NCBI RefSeq assembly: GCF_040096075.1 | Contig: NZ_JBBMFJ010000001.1 | Span: 124,001-188,000 of the forward strand | DNA length: 64,000 nt | Source: Brotaphodocola faecis | GTDB taxonomy: Bacteria > Bacillota > Clostridia > Lachnospirales > Lachnospiraceae | Direction: 5' to 3' | Shown here: one piece after another, positions 43,615-52,189 of the stretch | How positions within the stretch are numbered: position 1 is the first letter of the stretch | Layout of the letters: every line of letters starts with the position of its first letter | The notes under the pieces: generated by a model | Databases searched by the model: none | Told to the model about the DNA's origin: nothing | Seen by the model: only the letters and a program-made list of their open reading frames with translations | Program-made: the position numbers and the translations under genes

Positions 43615-43754
43615 TGCTCTGCTTATCCTCTTTCATCCGGACTTTTACGTTACTGTTTTTACGTTATGCAAACAACAACGTGATTTTGCCAATGCTTCGC
43701 ATTCCAAATCGGCAAAATCTGCTGTCATTCCTGCAGCATACGGAATTTTCAGTT

Positions 43755-43876
43755 CAGAAGATTCCTGCTTGTAAGCTGCAGCACGCTACCGTCGGTCACG
43801 GAATTGCACCGTGTCGTGCCTTTCGGCTTGTGGACTTTACCACCGGTGGGGAATCACACCCCGCCTTGAAGATCAT
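43755..43876 (-). ncRNA. FMN riboswitch (RFN element)
   Basis: On the minus strand GATCTTCAAGGCGGGGTG, GATTCCCCACCGGTGGTAAA, CCACAAGCC, GTGCAATTCCGTGACCGACGG and the closing GAATCTTC follow the RFN consensus, with the P1 stem GATCTTC/GAATCTTC ends in place. It controls ribU and the following flavoprotein gene; FMN should switch both off. Confidence 0.95.
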
Positions 43877-43899
43877 ATACCGTTTTTTCTCTGAATCTT

Positions 43900-43928
43900 A
43901 TTTTAATACCATTTGTACAACTTGTAAA
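43900..43928 (-). promoter_or_regulatory. ribU operon promoter
   Basis: Minus-strand TTTACA (43923-43928), a 17-bp spacer and TAAAAT (43900-43905), placing the start just before the aptamer. Confidence 0.65.
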
Positions 43929-44120
43929 CCAGGTTCCAGATTGTGGCATAGTATCCTGCAGGTAACCATATTGCTTAAAAATACAAAATAATTCCCTTTT
44001 TTCTTAATAATTTGATAAGAATTTTCATATTTTTTTATTTTTTGAACACAATTTGGTCACATTTTTCCGTTATAGTATGTGCTTGTTCGAGAGGAATCCC
44101 GGACAGAGGAGGAAAAAATT

Positions 44121-44432
44121 ATGATGAAGAAAGTATTTAACAAATCCATGATCGCTGTTGTAGCTGCTGCTATGGTAGCTATGGGAATCACCGCTTGCGG
44201 CGGCACCAAAGAGGAGACCACTGCTGCAGAGACTACTGTAGAAGAGACCACCGTCGAGGAGACTACCGTAGAGGAGTCCACCGAGGCAGAGGAGTCTTCT
44301 GAGGAAGCTGACGAGGAGTCCGTTGAGTCTGAGGAGGCATCTGAGGAAGAGGAGTCTTCTGAAGAGGCTGAGGAGTCTTCCGAGGAGGAGTCTGCTGAGT
44401 CTGAGGCTGAGGAGACTACCGCTGCTAACTAA
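44121..44432 (+). CDS. acidic Glu/Ser/Thr-rich lipoprotein
   Basis: 103 aa. The lipoprotein signal ends MVAMGITACGG with Cys26 as the anchor. The rest is almost wholly Glu, Ser, Thr, Ala and Val in degenerate repeats (EETTVEETTVEESTEAEESS), built on a 15-bp DNA repeat. No folded domain can be expected. ATG 44121 follows GAGGAGG; the open frame from 44079 is not used. Expected to be abundant and surface-exposed, possibly a spacer or a truncated relative of solute-binding lipoproteins, since many clostridial binding proteins start this way. It ends at a strong terminator. Confidence 0.8.
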   Translation: MMKKVFNKSMIAVVAAAMVAMGITACGGTKEETTAAETTVEETTVEETTVEESTEAEESSEEADEESVESEEASEEEESSEEAEESSEEESAESEAEETTAAN

Positions 44433-44479
44433 TTTACGGACAGCGTCATCTTTCACATAAGAGAAATACCGTATAAACG

Positions 44480-44524
44480 AAAAACCGGCAGATCAGTTTT
44501 CATAGCTGACCTGCCGGTTTTTTC
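44480..44524. terminator. bidirectional terminator
   Basis: AAAAACCGGCAG and TCAG pair with CTGA and CTGCCGGTTTTTT around an 8-nt loop; it lies between the convergent lipoprotein and MetE-like genes. Confidence 0.92.
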
Positions 44525-44571
44525 CAGTTCTCATGCAGATATGCGCCTTATCTGCATGGTACTGTTCTCCT

Positions 44572-45684
44572 TTATCCCCAGACTTCCTCTGCAATCTCTT
44601 TTACCAGTTTCAGTTTTGCCCACTGCTCTTCCTCGGTCAGCTTGTTGCCGATCTCGCAGGAAGCGAAGCCGCACTGAGGGCTTAAGTACAGGCGGTCTAA
44701 CGGCACGTACTTTGCTGCCTCATGGATGCGCGCAATCACAGCGTTCTTGTCCTCCAGCTTCGGAGATTTTGTTGTGATCAGGCCCAGAACGACCTTCTTA
44801 TCCTCAGAAACATGCTTCAAGCACTCAAATCCGCCGGAACGTGCGTCATCGAACTCCAGATACAGCGCGTTGACATTTTCCTTTCCAAATACCAGCTCCG
44901 CGATCTTGTCGTAAGCACCGGTGCAGGCCCAGGTGGAATGGAAGTTTCCACGGCAGATGTGGGTGTTGATGACCAGATCCTCCGGCTGTCCCTCAATTAC
45001 CAGATTGTTGATCTCCAGGAATTCTTTCTGCAGTTTTTCCAGTCCTGTGTCGTCGGTTCCAAAGAACATTCTTGCCTTCGGATCCACAAAACATCCCCAG
45101 GTACAGTCATCCAGCTGGATGTTTCTGCATCCTGCCGCGTAGAGATCTGCGATGACCTTTTTGTATCCGGCTACCAGATCCGCAATCAGCTCCTCATCAT
45201 CCGGATAAATCTTTCTGGTATCCTCAATGTTCATCGGCATTACCAGCTGCTCTAAAAACTGGGCCGGTGCCGGGATCGTCTGTTTTGCTACGGTATTCTC
45301 ATCTTCCAGCGCTTTCACGAATTTGTAGTGCTCCACAAACGGATGATGTTCCACGGAGATTTTTCCGGTCAGGAAAGTGTCATCGATTTTTGCTGCCTCA
45401 TCATGGAACGGAAGTCCCTCTTCGGTGGCGCTGTGGCCTACGCCGTTAAATCCCCACATGAAGTCCAGGTGCCAGGTAGCACGGCGGAACTCGCCATCGG
45501 TAATCACATGGTATCCTGCCTTTTTCTGTTTTGCTACCAGATCGGTAATGGCTGCGTCTTCTGCTCTCTTTAATTCCTCTGCGGTGATAGTTCCTGCCTC
45601 AAACTCAGCGCGCGCCTTCTTTAACTGCTCCGGTCTTAAAAAACTTCCTACATAATCATAACGAAATGGGGTATTTTTGCTCAT
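44572..45684 (-). CDS. MetE C-terminal-like methyltransferase (YxjG family)
   Basis: 370 aa. It corresponds to the catalytic half of cobalamin-independent methionine synthase, without the folate-binding N-terminal half. Zinc ligands are placed in INTHICRGN (His, Cys), LEFDDARSG (Glu) and SPQCGFAS (Cys). Proteins of this length (YxjG/YxjH) are thought to methylate homocysteine or a related thiol from an alternative donor. AAGGAG precedes the ATG. The LysR gene is 184 bp upstream, in the same direction. Confidence 0.9.
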   Translation of the reverse strand: MSKNTPFRYDYVGSFLRPEQLKKARAEFEAGTITAEELKRAEDAAITDLVAKQKKAGYHVITDGEFRRATWHLDFMWGFNGVGHSATEEGLPFHDEAAKIDDTFLTGKISVEHHPFVEHYKFVKALEDENTVAKQTIPAPAQFLEQLVMPMNIEDTRKIYPDDEELIADLVAGYKKVIADLYAAGCRNIQLDDCTWGCFVDPKARMFFGTDDTGLEKLQKEFLEINNLVIEGQPEDLVINTHICRGNFHSTWACTGAYDKIAELVFGKENVNALYLEFDDARSGGFECLKHVSEDKKVVLGLITTKSPKLEDKNAVIARIHEAAKYVPLDRLYLSPQCGFASCEIGNKLTEEEQWAKLKLVKEIAEEVWG

Positions 45685-45868
45685 GTTGTTGTCTCCTTAT
45701 CTGTTTTGTCCGTTATTTGCAGCCATTCTGCGTTCCTGCAAATGCGTCCATAGCTGCTTCTCTCAAATTCTTCAGTTGACTGTCAGCATGTCATGCTGTT
45801 CATGGCTCTTATCATACCCGCATTTTCGTTCTCTGTGAAATATTGAAAAAAAGCGGTTTGTCATAGTT

Positions 45869-46771
45869 TTAGTCTATAGCAAACCGTTTCAGTGCCTCAA
45901 TATAATGTGCCGCAAACTTCCCCGGCACCACTTTTTTGTTCGTGATATACCCGATTTCCATATAATCATCGGCGTCTAACGGCACCGCCACAATGTCTTT
46001 TCCGTTCAGTGTTTCATTGATCACACCGCTGCAGATGGTGTAGCCGTTCAGACCAATCAACAAGTTAAACAGTGTTGCCCGGTCGCAGACCCGGATGTCC
46101 TTCCTGCTCTCCAGAGTGCTTAAAATCTCCTCCGAAAAATAAAAGGCATTGTGATCTCCCTGCTCGTAGGAAAGCCGCGGATACGGTTCCAGATCCTGCA
46201 ACGTGATCTTCTCCCGTTTTGCCAGCGGATTTCCGGAGCCCACAAATACATGGGGCTTTGCCAGAAACAGACGTTCAAATTTCAGATCATGCTCTTTGAA
46301 GGCCTTTCGCAACACCGTCTCATTAAACTGATTCAGATAAAGCACCCCAACTTCACTTTTCAGCTTCGCCACATCCTCAATGATCTCATAGGTCTGGGTC
46401 TCACGGATTCGGAAATCGTAAGTTTCGCCGCCATAGGTTTTTAACAGCTCCACAAACGCCTCCACCGCAAAGGAATAGTGCTGGGTGGAAACACAAAACT
46501 GGTGGCGCACCGGAGATGCGCCGGAATAGCGCTCTTCCATCAGACTCGTCTGGGTAATGACCTGTCTGGCATAACCGAGAAATTCCTCCCCCTCAGACGT
46601 CAGGATAATGCCTTTGTTGGTACGCTGAAAAATTGTGATGCCAAACTCATGCTCCAGTTCCCGGATAGCCGCCGTCAGGCTCGGCTGGGAAATATACAGT
46701 TTTTCCGCCGCCTTGCTGATAGTCCCGGCCTCCGCGGTCTCTACGATGTATTTTAACTGTGTCAGTGTCAT
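45869..46771 (-). CDS. LysR-family transcriptional regulator
   Basis: 300 aa. The N-terminal winged helix (TLTQLKYIVETAEAGTISKAAEKLYISQPSLTAAIRELE) and a C-terminal LysR substrate-binding domain are clear. AAAGGAC precedes the ATG. The nearest plausible target is the MetE-like gene downstream, so sulfur or methionine metabolism is inferred, not shown. Confidence 0.93.
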   Translation of the reverse strand: MTLTQLKYIVETAEAGTISKAAEKLYISQPSLTAAIRELEHEFGITIFQRTNKGIILTSEGEEFLGYARQVITQTSLMEERYSGASPVRHQFCVSTQHYSFAVEAFVELLKTYGGETYDFRIRETQTYEIIEDVAKLKSEVGVLYLNQFNETVLRKAFKEHDLKFERLFLAKPHVFVGSGNPLAKREKITLQDLEPYPRLSYEQGDHNAFYFSEEILSTLESRKDIRVCDRATLFNLLIGLNGYTICSGVINETLNGKDIVAVPLDADDYMEIGYITNKKVVPGKFAAHYIEALKRFAID

Positions 46772-46810
46772 AGATTTGTCCTTTGTCTGATTGCGTTTTC
46801 TTTCATCATA

Positions 46811-48502
46811 TCAACCGGCTCCGATCAGCACCCGCTTACCCTCAAACGCGAATCCATAACAGCGGATCCGGTCTTCCGGCACACCATGCGCGATCAGTTC
46901 CCGGTCATACTGCTTCTCTTTGATCTGCTTCAATGCTTCACAAACCGTGTCACCCAGAGAAGCTTCCTCTTCCGTCTCACGAACCTTAAACTCCAGGATG
47001 ATTCCATCAAATTCCGGCTTTTGCGGAATCAACATCACATCGTACCGCCCCAGCCCGCTTTCCCGGTTGGACCGGATCAGATAAGTATCCTGCAGTTCCA
47101 CCAGAAGTCCCAGCACAAAGCCATGATAAAAGCGTTCTGGCTGCGTCCGCTCAGACGGATGATTTCCCGTGTCAAAGCTGCTGAAAGTAGTCAGTGCCAC
47201 ATCATTCATGTAGGCGTTCATTTCTTTTATATTTCCCTTCAAAAGAGCCTCGATAAACGCATTATAATTGGTTCCGGAATTTTCAAACCATCCGGCAAAC
47301 ATATCGGAAAACATCCCCAGGGTTTCCAGATTGGTGATCATCAGATGATACCACGGTTTTCTCCATGCTCCGCGGTATTCGACCTGCTCCACCCTTAAAT
47401 ACCCGCTGGCCACAAGCAGGCTCCAGATTGCGTTCTGCGCATGATCCAGCTGGTCAAATACAATCTGCTCGTCAAAGGTTACCACAATTTCTCTGCCCTG
47501 AAGCAGATCCTCCATGCCTTCCTTTATTTCCGCAGATGCCGTTCGGATCAGCTTGTTGATCAGCACATTTCCGCTGGTTGCTGCCCAGTAGGCCATGAAT
47601 GTTTTTTCCCGCAGGAAATTCGTGATGGACCATGGATTATAGATATCCCGCTTCGATCCAAACGTAAAACCGTCATACCAGCGCTTCACTTCTTTCTTTT
47701 TCTCTATTAAGCCAAACTGTTCCAGAGAAGCAAATACCTCTGCCTCCGTAAAACCAAAACAGTCCGCATACCGCTCTGAAGTGGTTGTGATCACGCTGAG
47801 GTTATTCAGATCTGAAAAAACCGATTCTTTGGAAACCCGGGTGATTCCAGTCATCATTCCACGTTCCAGATACGGATTGGTCTTAAAAGTCGAATTGAAC
47901 AGGCTCCGGATGAACGATGTAAATTCCTTCCAGTAGCCATGAATGTACGCCTCCTGCATGGGCGTGTCGTATTCGTCCAGAAGAACGATTGTTTTTTTTC
48001 CATAGTAGCGGAACAGATAGCTGCACAATGTGCGAATGCTCAAAGAACACTCTGCATCTCCCATATCCTTGGTTATCTGCTCGTATTCTTTCTTTTCCTG
48101 CTCACTAAGCAAAGCACCATCAAGCAGATACCGGTTATTCCGGTACACTTCTGTAATCTGTGCTTTGATCTGTTTTTTGGTATCCTGAAGATTGTCAGCT
48201 TTTATGGCAGCAAAACTTAAGAATATGACCGGATAACTTCCCTGAAGACTCTGATACTTCTCCTCATTCCATATCTCAAGACCAGTAAAAAGATCCTGAC
48301 GGTCTGCATATTGGTTTGAAAAGAAGCAATTCATCATACTCATATTCAGCGTTTTTCCAAACCGCCTCGGACGGGTAATCAGCGTAACCGAATCCCCTGA
48401 CTCCCACCACTGCGAGATCAGTTTTGTTTTATCGATGTAGAAATAATTACCTTCCCTCAAAGACGCAAAGTCCTGCTTTCCGATTCCGATCGTACATGGC
48501 AT
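46811..48502 (-). CDS. AAA-ATPase-like / PD-(D/E)XK nuclease-fold protein
   Basis: 563 aa from ATG 48502 (a GTG three codons upstream is an alternative). The N-terminal AAA_ATPase-like domain has DKTKLI, LITRPRRFGKTLNMSM (Walker A variant) and IVLLDEYDTPM (Walker B). The C-terminal PD-(D/E)XK-like domain has YDVMLIPQKPEFDGIILEFKV, with the Asp, Glu and Lys of the motif. This two-domain family (PF09820 plus PF08011) is multicopy in gut Firmicutes and Bacteroidetes; its role is unknown, with defence or mobile-element links proposed. It stands alone. Confidence 0.9.
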   Translation of the reverse strand: MPCTIGIGKQDFASLREGNYFYIDKTKLISQWWESGDSVTLITRPRRFGKTLNMSMMNCFFSNQYADRQDLFTGLEIWNEEKYQSLQGSYPVIFLSFAAIKADNLQDTKKQIKAQITEVYRNNRYLLDGALLSEQEKKEYEQITKDMGDAECSLSIRTLCSYLFRYYGKKTIVLLDEYDTPMQEAYIHGYWKEFTSFIRSLFNSTFKTNPYLERGMMTGITRVSKESVFSDLNNLSVITTTSERYADCFGFTEAEVFASLEQFGLIEKKKEVKRWYDGFTFGSKRDIYNPWSITNFLREKTFMAYWAATSGNVLINKLIRTASAEIKEGMEDLLQGREIVVTFDEQIVFDQLDHAQNAIWSLLVASGYLRVEQVEYRGAWRKPWYHLMITNLETLGMFSDMFAGWFENSGTNYNAFIEALLKGNIKEMNAYMNDVALTTFSSFDTGNHPSERTQPERFYHGFVLGLLVELQDTYLIRSNRESGLGRYDVMLIPQKPEFDGIILEFKVRETEEEASLGDTVCEALKQIKEKQYDRELIAHGVPEDRIRCYGFAFEGKRVLIGAG

Positions 48503-48547
48503 CTGCTCCACCCCGTTTCTGTTCTGAATTTCTTGTTTATTATCTTA

Positions 48548-49084
48548 TCATACCTGGGAATCGAAATCCACATGGATATCCAGCTTCATAATATCATCCA
48601 CCGGCACAATCTCGCCCTCCTGCGTCCCGTTTTCCAGAATGATGCACCGCGCATAATAATCAATTTTCTTTACGGCTCCGGTAATAGTGCGGTAGGCACC
48701 GCCTTCTTTGTGTTCGTCCAGGACGAAGTAGGTGATGGTAACCTGCGGCCACAGCTCTGCGCCTGCTCGCTGCGGTTCTGCTGCCTGCAATTCCGCTGTC
48801 TGTGTGCCATCCTGCATTTGTCGTGACAGTTCCCCGCCCCGCATCTGTGCCTCCAGCTCATGCAGCTGTTCATCCAGCGCCGCCTTCTCGTACTCATCCA
48901 GTTCCTGTTTTCGTTCCGTCTGCCGTGCAGTTTCCTTTACCGCATCCCCATATCCAGTCAACGCTGCAAAGGGTGAAAACTGTGCCGCCCGGTCCATGAT
49001 ATCCATGGGCAGGTGACTGCGGGATACCGGGCGTTTGAGATAGAGCATGTCTTCATATTGCGAAAAATCTTTTTTCTGGTCCAT
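48548..49084 (-). CDS. YolD-like protein
   Basis: 178 aa. The N-terminus PVSRSHLPMDIMDRAAQFSPFAALTGYGDAV is the YolD-like motif. A charged coiled-coil (ETARQTERKQELDEYEKAALDEQLHELEAQM) follows, then a beta-rich C-terminus. YolD proteins lie next to UvrX-type Y-family polymerases and may act with them. The start ATG overlaps the polymerase stop (TAATG), so translation is coupled. Confidence 0.85.
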   Translation of the reverse strand: MDQKKDFSQYEDMLYLKRPVSRSHLPMDIMDRAAQFSPFAALTGYGDAVKETARQTERKQELDEYEKAALDEQLHELEAQMRGGELSRQMQDGTQTAELQAAEPQRAGAELWPQVTITYFVLDEHKEGGAYRTITGAVKKIDYYARCIILENGTQEGEIVPVDDIMKLDIHVDFDSQV

Positions 49085-50664
49085 TACGCCTTATGCCCTC
49101 CGATCTGGTCATTCCGTTCCTTCGCCGTTGCCCCTTCGCAGAGATTCATGCCTTTCAGAATGGCATTTTTTCCAAACTTCTTCTTAATATCCAGCATAGC
49201 ATGCTGCAGACGTTTTTCCCGCTCCAGTTCCTGTTTTTCCTGTTTCCGCTGCTTTTCCAGTGCCGCGTAATCCATGAACAAGTCAAGCTGTTCCACCACC
49301 GGTTCCCGGCTTACGGAATGTTCCGGCACCACATGGTTTGCGACCAGATACATGCGGCGGATCAGCAGTTTTTCATTCACAATGCGGTCATAAAGATTTA
49401 TCACAGCCTCGGTAATCTGCCGGGTGGAGGAAGTCAGATGTCCCAGATTCTCCGTTCCATGGGCATGTTTTGGAATCTTTCTTCCATAGCGGTCTTTTGC
49501 CACTTCGCCTTTGTAACCGCCACTGCGCTTTGGATTGGTCAGATTTTCAATATCATACCCAACAGTCAGCACCATCTGGTCGGTCACCAGCCCCTGATCC
49601 ACCAGCTGCAGCGTCAGCTGATCCGCCATCTCCTTTACCACCAGCCTGGCATCTGCTGCCGTGTAGGGACAATGCAGTACCTGTCCGGACCCGATGCTGT
49701 TGTTTTCCGGACGGTATGCCTTGATGTGTTCCATGCGGCAGGGTTCGTACCCCCAGGCATGATCAATCAGAAGCTCGGCATTGATTCCAAACAGCCGGTA
49801 TAACAGTTCTTCATTATGATAAGCCCCCGGCTTTCCAATAGAACAGCGCGCCACATCTCCCATCGTGTACATACCGTTTTCCGCAAGCTTCGCCGCATAG
49901 CCGCGCCCCACTCTCCAGAAATCCGTGATGGGCTGATGGGTCCAGAGTTTACGCCGATAGCTGATCTCATCCAGCATGGCAATCCGGGTCCCATCCTCGT
50001 CTGCCGGGATGTGCTTTGCCTCAATATCCATGGCAATCTTCGCCAGGTACAGATTGGTTCCGATCCCGGCCGTGGCCGTAAGTCCTGTAACCGCAAAGAT
50101 CTCCTTCATAATCTTTTTTGCGTACTCCCGCGCTGTGCATCCGGCAGCGGGCAGATAGTTGGTCAGGTCCATAAACACCTCGTCAATGGAGTAGACATGA
50201 ATGTCCTCCGGCGCCGCGTATTTCAGATAAATGTCATAAACCCTCGTACTCACTTCCATGTAGTGGGCCATGCGCGGCGACGCGATCAGATAGTCAATCT
50301 GGTACTCCGGATGTGCCGCCAGCTCCGGTGCCTGAACCGATGATCCGGTAAAGCGCCCGCCCGGCGCTGACTTTTTGCGCATCACATTGGCGCGTCGCAC
50401 CTGCTCAATCACTTCAAAGAGTCTGGCACGTCCGGAAATTCCATACGCTTTCAGAGACGGAGAAACCGCCAGACAGATGGTCTTCTCCGTCCGGGACGGG
50501 TCTGCCACGACAAGATTCGTGGTCAGCGGATCCAGATCACGGTCTGCACATTCCACAGAGGCATAAAATGATTTCAAATCCATGCACAGATACGTGCGCG
50601 AAACCAAGCCTTCTTTTTCGCCAGATAACGTGGATTTTTTATTTTCAGTGACATCTGATCTCAT
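49084..50664 (-). CDS. Y-family DNA polymerase (UvrX/DinB-like)
   Basis: 526 aa. Catalytic motifs are YLCMDLKSFYASVEC (first Asp, steric gate Tyr) and VYSIDEVFMDLT (Asp-Glu pair). The helix-hairpin-helix region AGIGTNLYLAKIAMD and the little-finger domain follow. A C-terminal tail includes QLDLFMDY, a match to a beta-clamp-binding motif. It performs error-prone translesion synthesis. ATG 50664 follows GGAGG; the frame is open to 50688. It lies between a ferredoxin gene and YolD, with a LexA-like box upstream of the group. Confidence 0.93.
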   Translation of the reverse strand: MRSDVTENKKSTLSGEKEGLVSRTYLCMDLKSFYASVECADRDLDPLTTNLVVADPSRTEKTICLAVSPSLKAYGISGRARLFEVIEQVRRANVMRKKSAPGGRFTGSSVQAPELAAHPEYQIDYLIASPRMAHYMEVSTRVYDIYLKYAAPEDIHVYSIDEVFMDLTNYLPAAGCTAREYAKKIMKEIFAVTGLTATAGIGTNLYLAKIAMDIEAKHIPADEDGTRIAMLDEISYRRKLWTHQPITDFWRVGRGYAAKLAENGMYTMGDVARCSIGKPGAYHNEELLYRLFGINAELLIDHAWGYEPCRMEHIKAYRPENNSIGSGQVLHCPYTAADARLVVKEMADQLTLQLVDQGLVTDQMVLTVGYDIENLTNPKRSGGYKGEVAKDRYGRKIPKHAHGTENLGHLTSSTRQITEAVINLYDRIVNEKLLIRRMYLVANHVVPEHSVSREPVVEQLDLFMDYAALEKQRKQEKQELEREKRLQHAMLDIKKKFGKNAILKGMNLCEGATAKERNDQIGGHKA

Positions 50665-50711
50665 GCTTAAACCTCCATGACTGGTCACAGCCGCAATTTA
50701 CCTTTTCGGCT

Positions 50712-50936
50712 TCACGTGCTTTGCTCTGGTCCGCTTCCCTTCTCCACTGCCCCGATCGGGCAGATGTCATAGCAGATTCCGCATCCATCGCAGAACCGCA
50801 GATCGATCCGGTAATGCCCCTGGCGCGGCACCAGCGCGTGAAGCGGGCATTTCTGGGCGCAGCGTCCGCAGCGGGTGCAGTTGTCAAGAATATAGTATGC
50901 TGGCTTTTTCTCCTGGAAATCTGTTTCGTTCGTCAT
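50712..50936 (-). CDS. 2[4Fe-4S] ferredoxin
   Basis: 74 aa. Two CxxCxxCxxxCP clusters are visible: CTRCGRCAQKCP and CDGCGICYDICP. It transfers low-potential electrons in the cytoplasm or forms a ferredoxin-like module. AAGGAG precedes the ATG. It is the first gene before the Y-family polymerase (47 bp gap), an unexpected partner. Confidence 0.93.
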   Translation of the reverse strand: MTNETDFQEKKPAYYILDNCTRCGRCAQKCPLHALVPRQGHYRIDLRFCDGCGICYDICPIGAVEKGSGPEQST

Positions 50937-50971
50937 TTCGTTACTCCTTTTTGATTCTCAGTCTGATATTC

Positions 50972-51000
50972 AGTATACCATACGCTTATTTTTCTGTCCA
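50972..51000 (-). promoter_or_regulatory. promoter of the ferredoxin-polymerase-YolD operon
   Basis: Minus-strand TGGACA (50995-51000), a 17-bp spacer and TATACT (50972-50977). Confidence 0.65.
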
Positions 51001-51009
51001 CAGGTATTG

Positions 51010-51023
51010 CGAACACCAGTTCT
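51010..51023. promoter_or_regulatory. LexA (SOS) box candidate
   Basis: CGAAC-ACCA-GTTCT matches 9 of 10 fixed positions of the Gram-positive LexA box. It ends 9 bp upstream of the -35 box of the polymerase operon. Confidence 0.6.
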
Positions 51024-51105
51024 ATTTTTTCCCCTTTGCTTTTCCTTTTTGTCTGTGCTATCGTCATTTCCGCTGCTTTCGAAAAGCATACAATTTCATA
51101 CAGAA

Positions 51106-51175
51106 AACAAAACGACAGAAAATATCGCCGCGCCCCATGTCTGATGGCTGCGGCAATATTTTCTGTCGTTTTGTT
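51106..51175. terminator. long hairpin terminator of the sugar-acid operon
   Basis: 20-bp perfect arms rich in A/T (AACAAAACGACAGAAAATAT and complement), extended by GCCGC/GCGGC, enclose about 20 nt. T-rich sequence follows on both strands. It lies 34 bp beyond the kdgT stop. Confidence 0.85.
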
Positions 51176-51208
51176 GTTTTCTGAAATCTTTTATTCAGGG
51201 AGAATTTT

Positions 51209-52162
51209 TTATACTGCTGCTTCCTTCTGCCTGTTCGTTCGTCCATACAAAAAGGTTACCAGCATTGGACAAAGGATTGCTGTCACAATGATTGCTGCTG
51301 AAATCTGTGCCGTAGCAGTATCGCTGATCTGCGTACTGATCACCCCGGCTGCCGCAAGCGCTGCCGGAGTCGCCGCTGCATTTCCTGCCGTGGAACTGAC
51401 AGCAGCGCCAAGCGCCGGAACCTTCATCTTCAGAAGCTTGTATACCAAAAATCCTGTCATTCCGGTAATCAGAGTGCCACACACACCCAGCATAATTCCA
51501 GGAATTCCTGCTTTTGCAAACGATGACAGTGTCAGATTTGCTCCAAGCGGGAATGCGAAAAACGGAATCAGCATCGTAGCTCCCGGTTCACAGAATTTAC
51601 GGATTTCCGGATCCAGGTTTCCAAGGATCACGCCTGCAAGGATCGGAACCACACATCCTGCCAGTGTATTGACGGGAACGGAATATCCTGCCGCGCCAAG
51701 TGCCAGCATAGTGAAGAATGGTCCGTCATTGAGCGCCAGGATTGATACGGCACCAACATCAGTTCCATCTCCATATTCGCCTGCCAGAGCCGCATAAATT
51801 CCTCCATTGGAATTAGAAAAACATGCGATGATCGCAATGGGTGCAATTCCAAAGATTCCGTTTTCACCAAAGATCATTCCCACCAGAAGACCGCAGATCA
51901 TACCGGATAATACCTTAGCTGCCGTCAATACAACTCCTTTATAAACAGTAACACCTGCTTCTTTAAAATTGATCGTTGTGCCATTGCAAAACAGAAACGC
52001 TGCCAGCAGTGACATGGAACCGCCCTTCCAGAGAGAGTAGGTAAACGTTCCATCAAAATAGGCAAACACCTGTGGAAAAAATGTATTTACCAGGCATCCA
52101 AGAAGGAGCGGAACGATCATCAGACCTCCTGGAATTTTCTTTACTGTTTCCATGATTTTCAT
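51209..52162 (-). CDS. kdgT: 2-keto-3-deoxygluconate permease family (KdgT)
   Basis: 317 aa, about ten helices. IPGGLMIVPLLLGCLVNTFFP at the start, LNDGPFFTMLALG, and the Ala-rich AVSSTAGNAAATPAALAA near the end are KdgT hallmarks. It is a cation symporter for 2-keto-3-deoxy sugar acids. Last gene of the operon. RBS GAGGAGATCTGGTT. The actual substrate may be another 2-keto-3-deoxy acid handled by the neighbouring aldolase. Confidence 0.9.
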   Translation of the reverse strand: MKIMETVKKIPGGLMIVPLLLGCLVNTFFPQVFAYFDGTFTYSLWKGGSMSLLAAFLFCNGTTINFKEAGVTVYKGVVLTAAKVLSGMICGLLVGMIFGENGIFGIAPIAIIACFSNSNGGIYAALAGEYGDGTDVGAVSILALNDGPFFTMLALGAAGYSVPVNTLAGCVVPILAGVILGNLDPEIRKFCEPGATMLIPFFAFPLGANLTLSSFAKAGIPGIMLGVCGTLITGMTGFLVYKLLKMKVPALGAAVSSTAGNAAATPAALAAAGVISTQISDTATAQISAAIIVTAILCPMLVTFLYGRTNRQKEAAV

Positions 52163-52189
52163 AACCAGATCTCCTCAGATTCGTTCCAA

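Noticed and set aside
43682..43719. GATTTTGCC/GGCAAAATC hairpin as main ribU terminator
   Set aside because: It has no T run on the minus strand; the hairpin at 43583-43614 has one and lies closer to ribU.
44057..44456. Two minus-strand open frames opposite the acidic lipoprotein (Val/Ser-rich and Leu/Arg-rich)
   Set aside because: They arise from the simple 15-bp repeat on the other strand; there is no RBS, and the plus frame has a proper signal peptide and start.
46811..48502. AAA/PD-(D/E)XK protein as part of a defence island
   Set aside because: No restriction, toxin or defence genes are adjacent, and the family is common as single genes, so no defence system is claimed.
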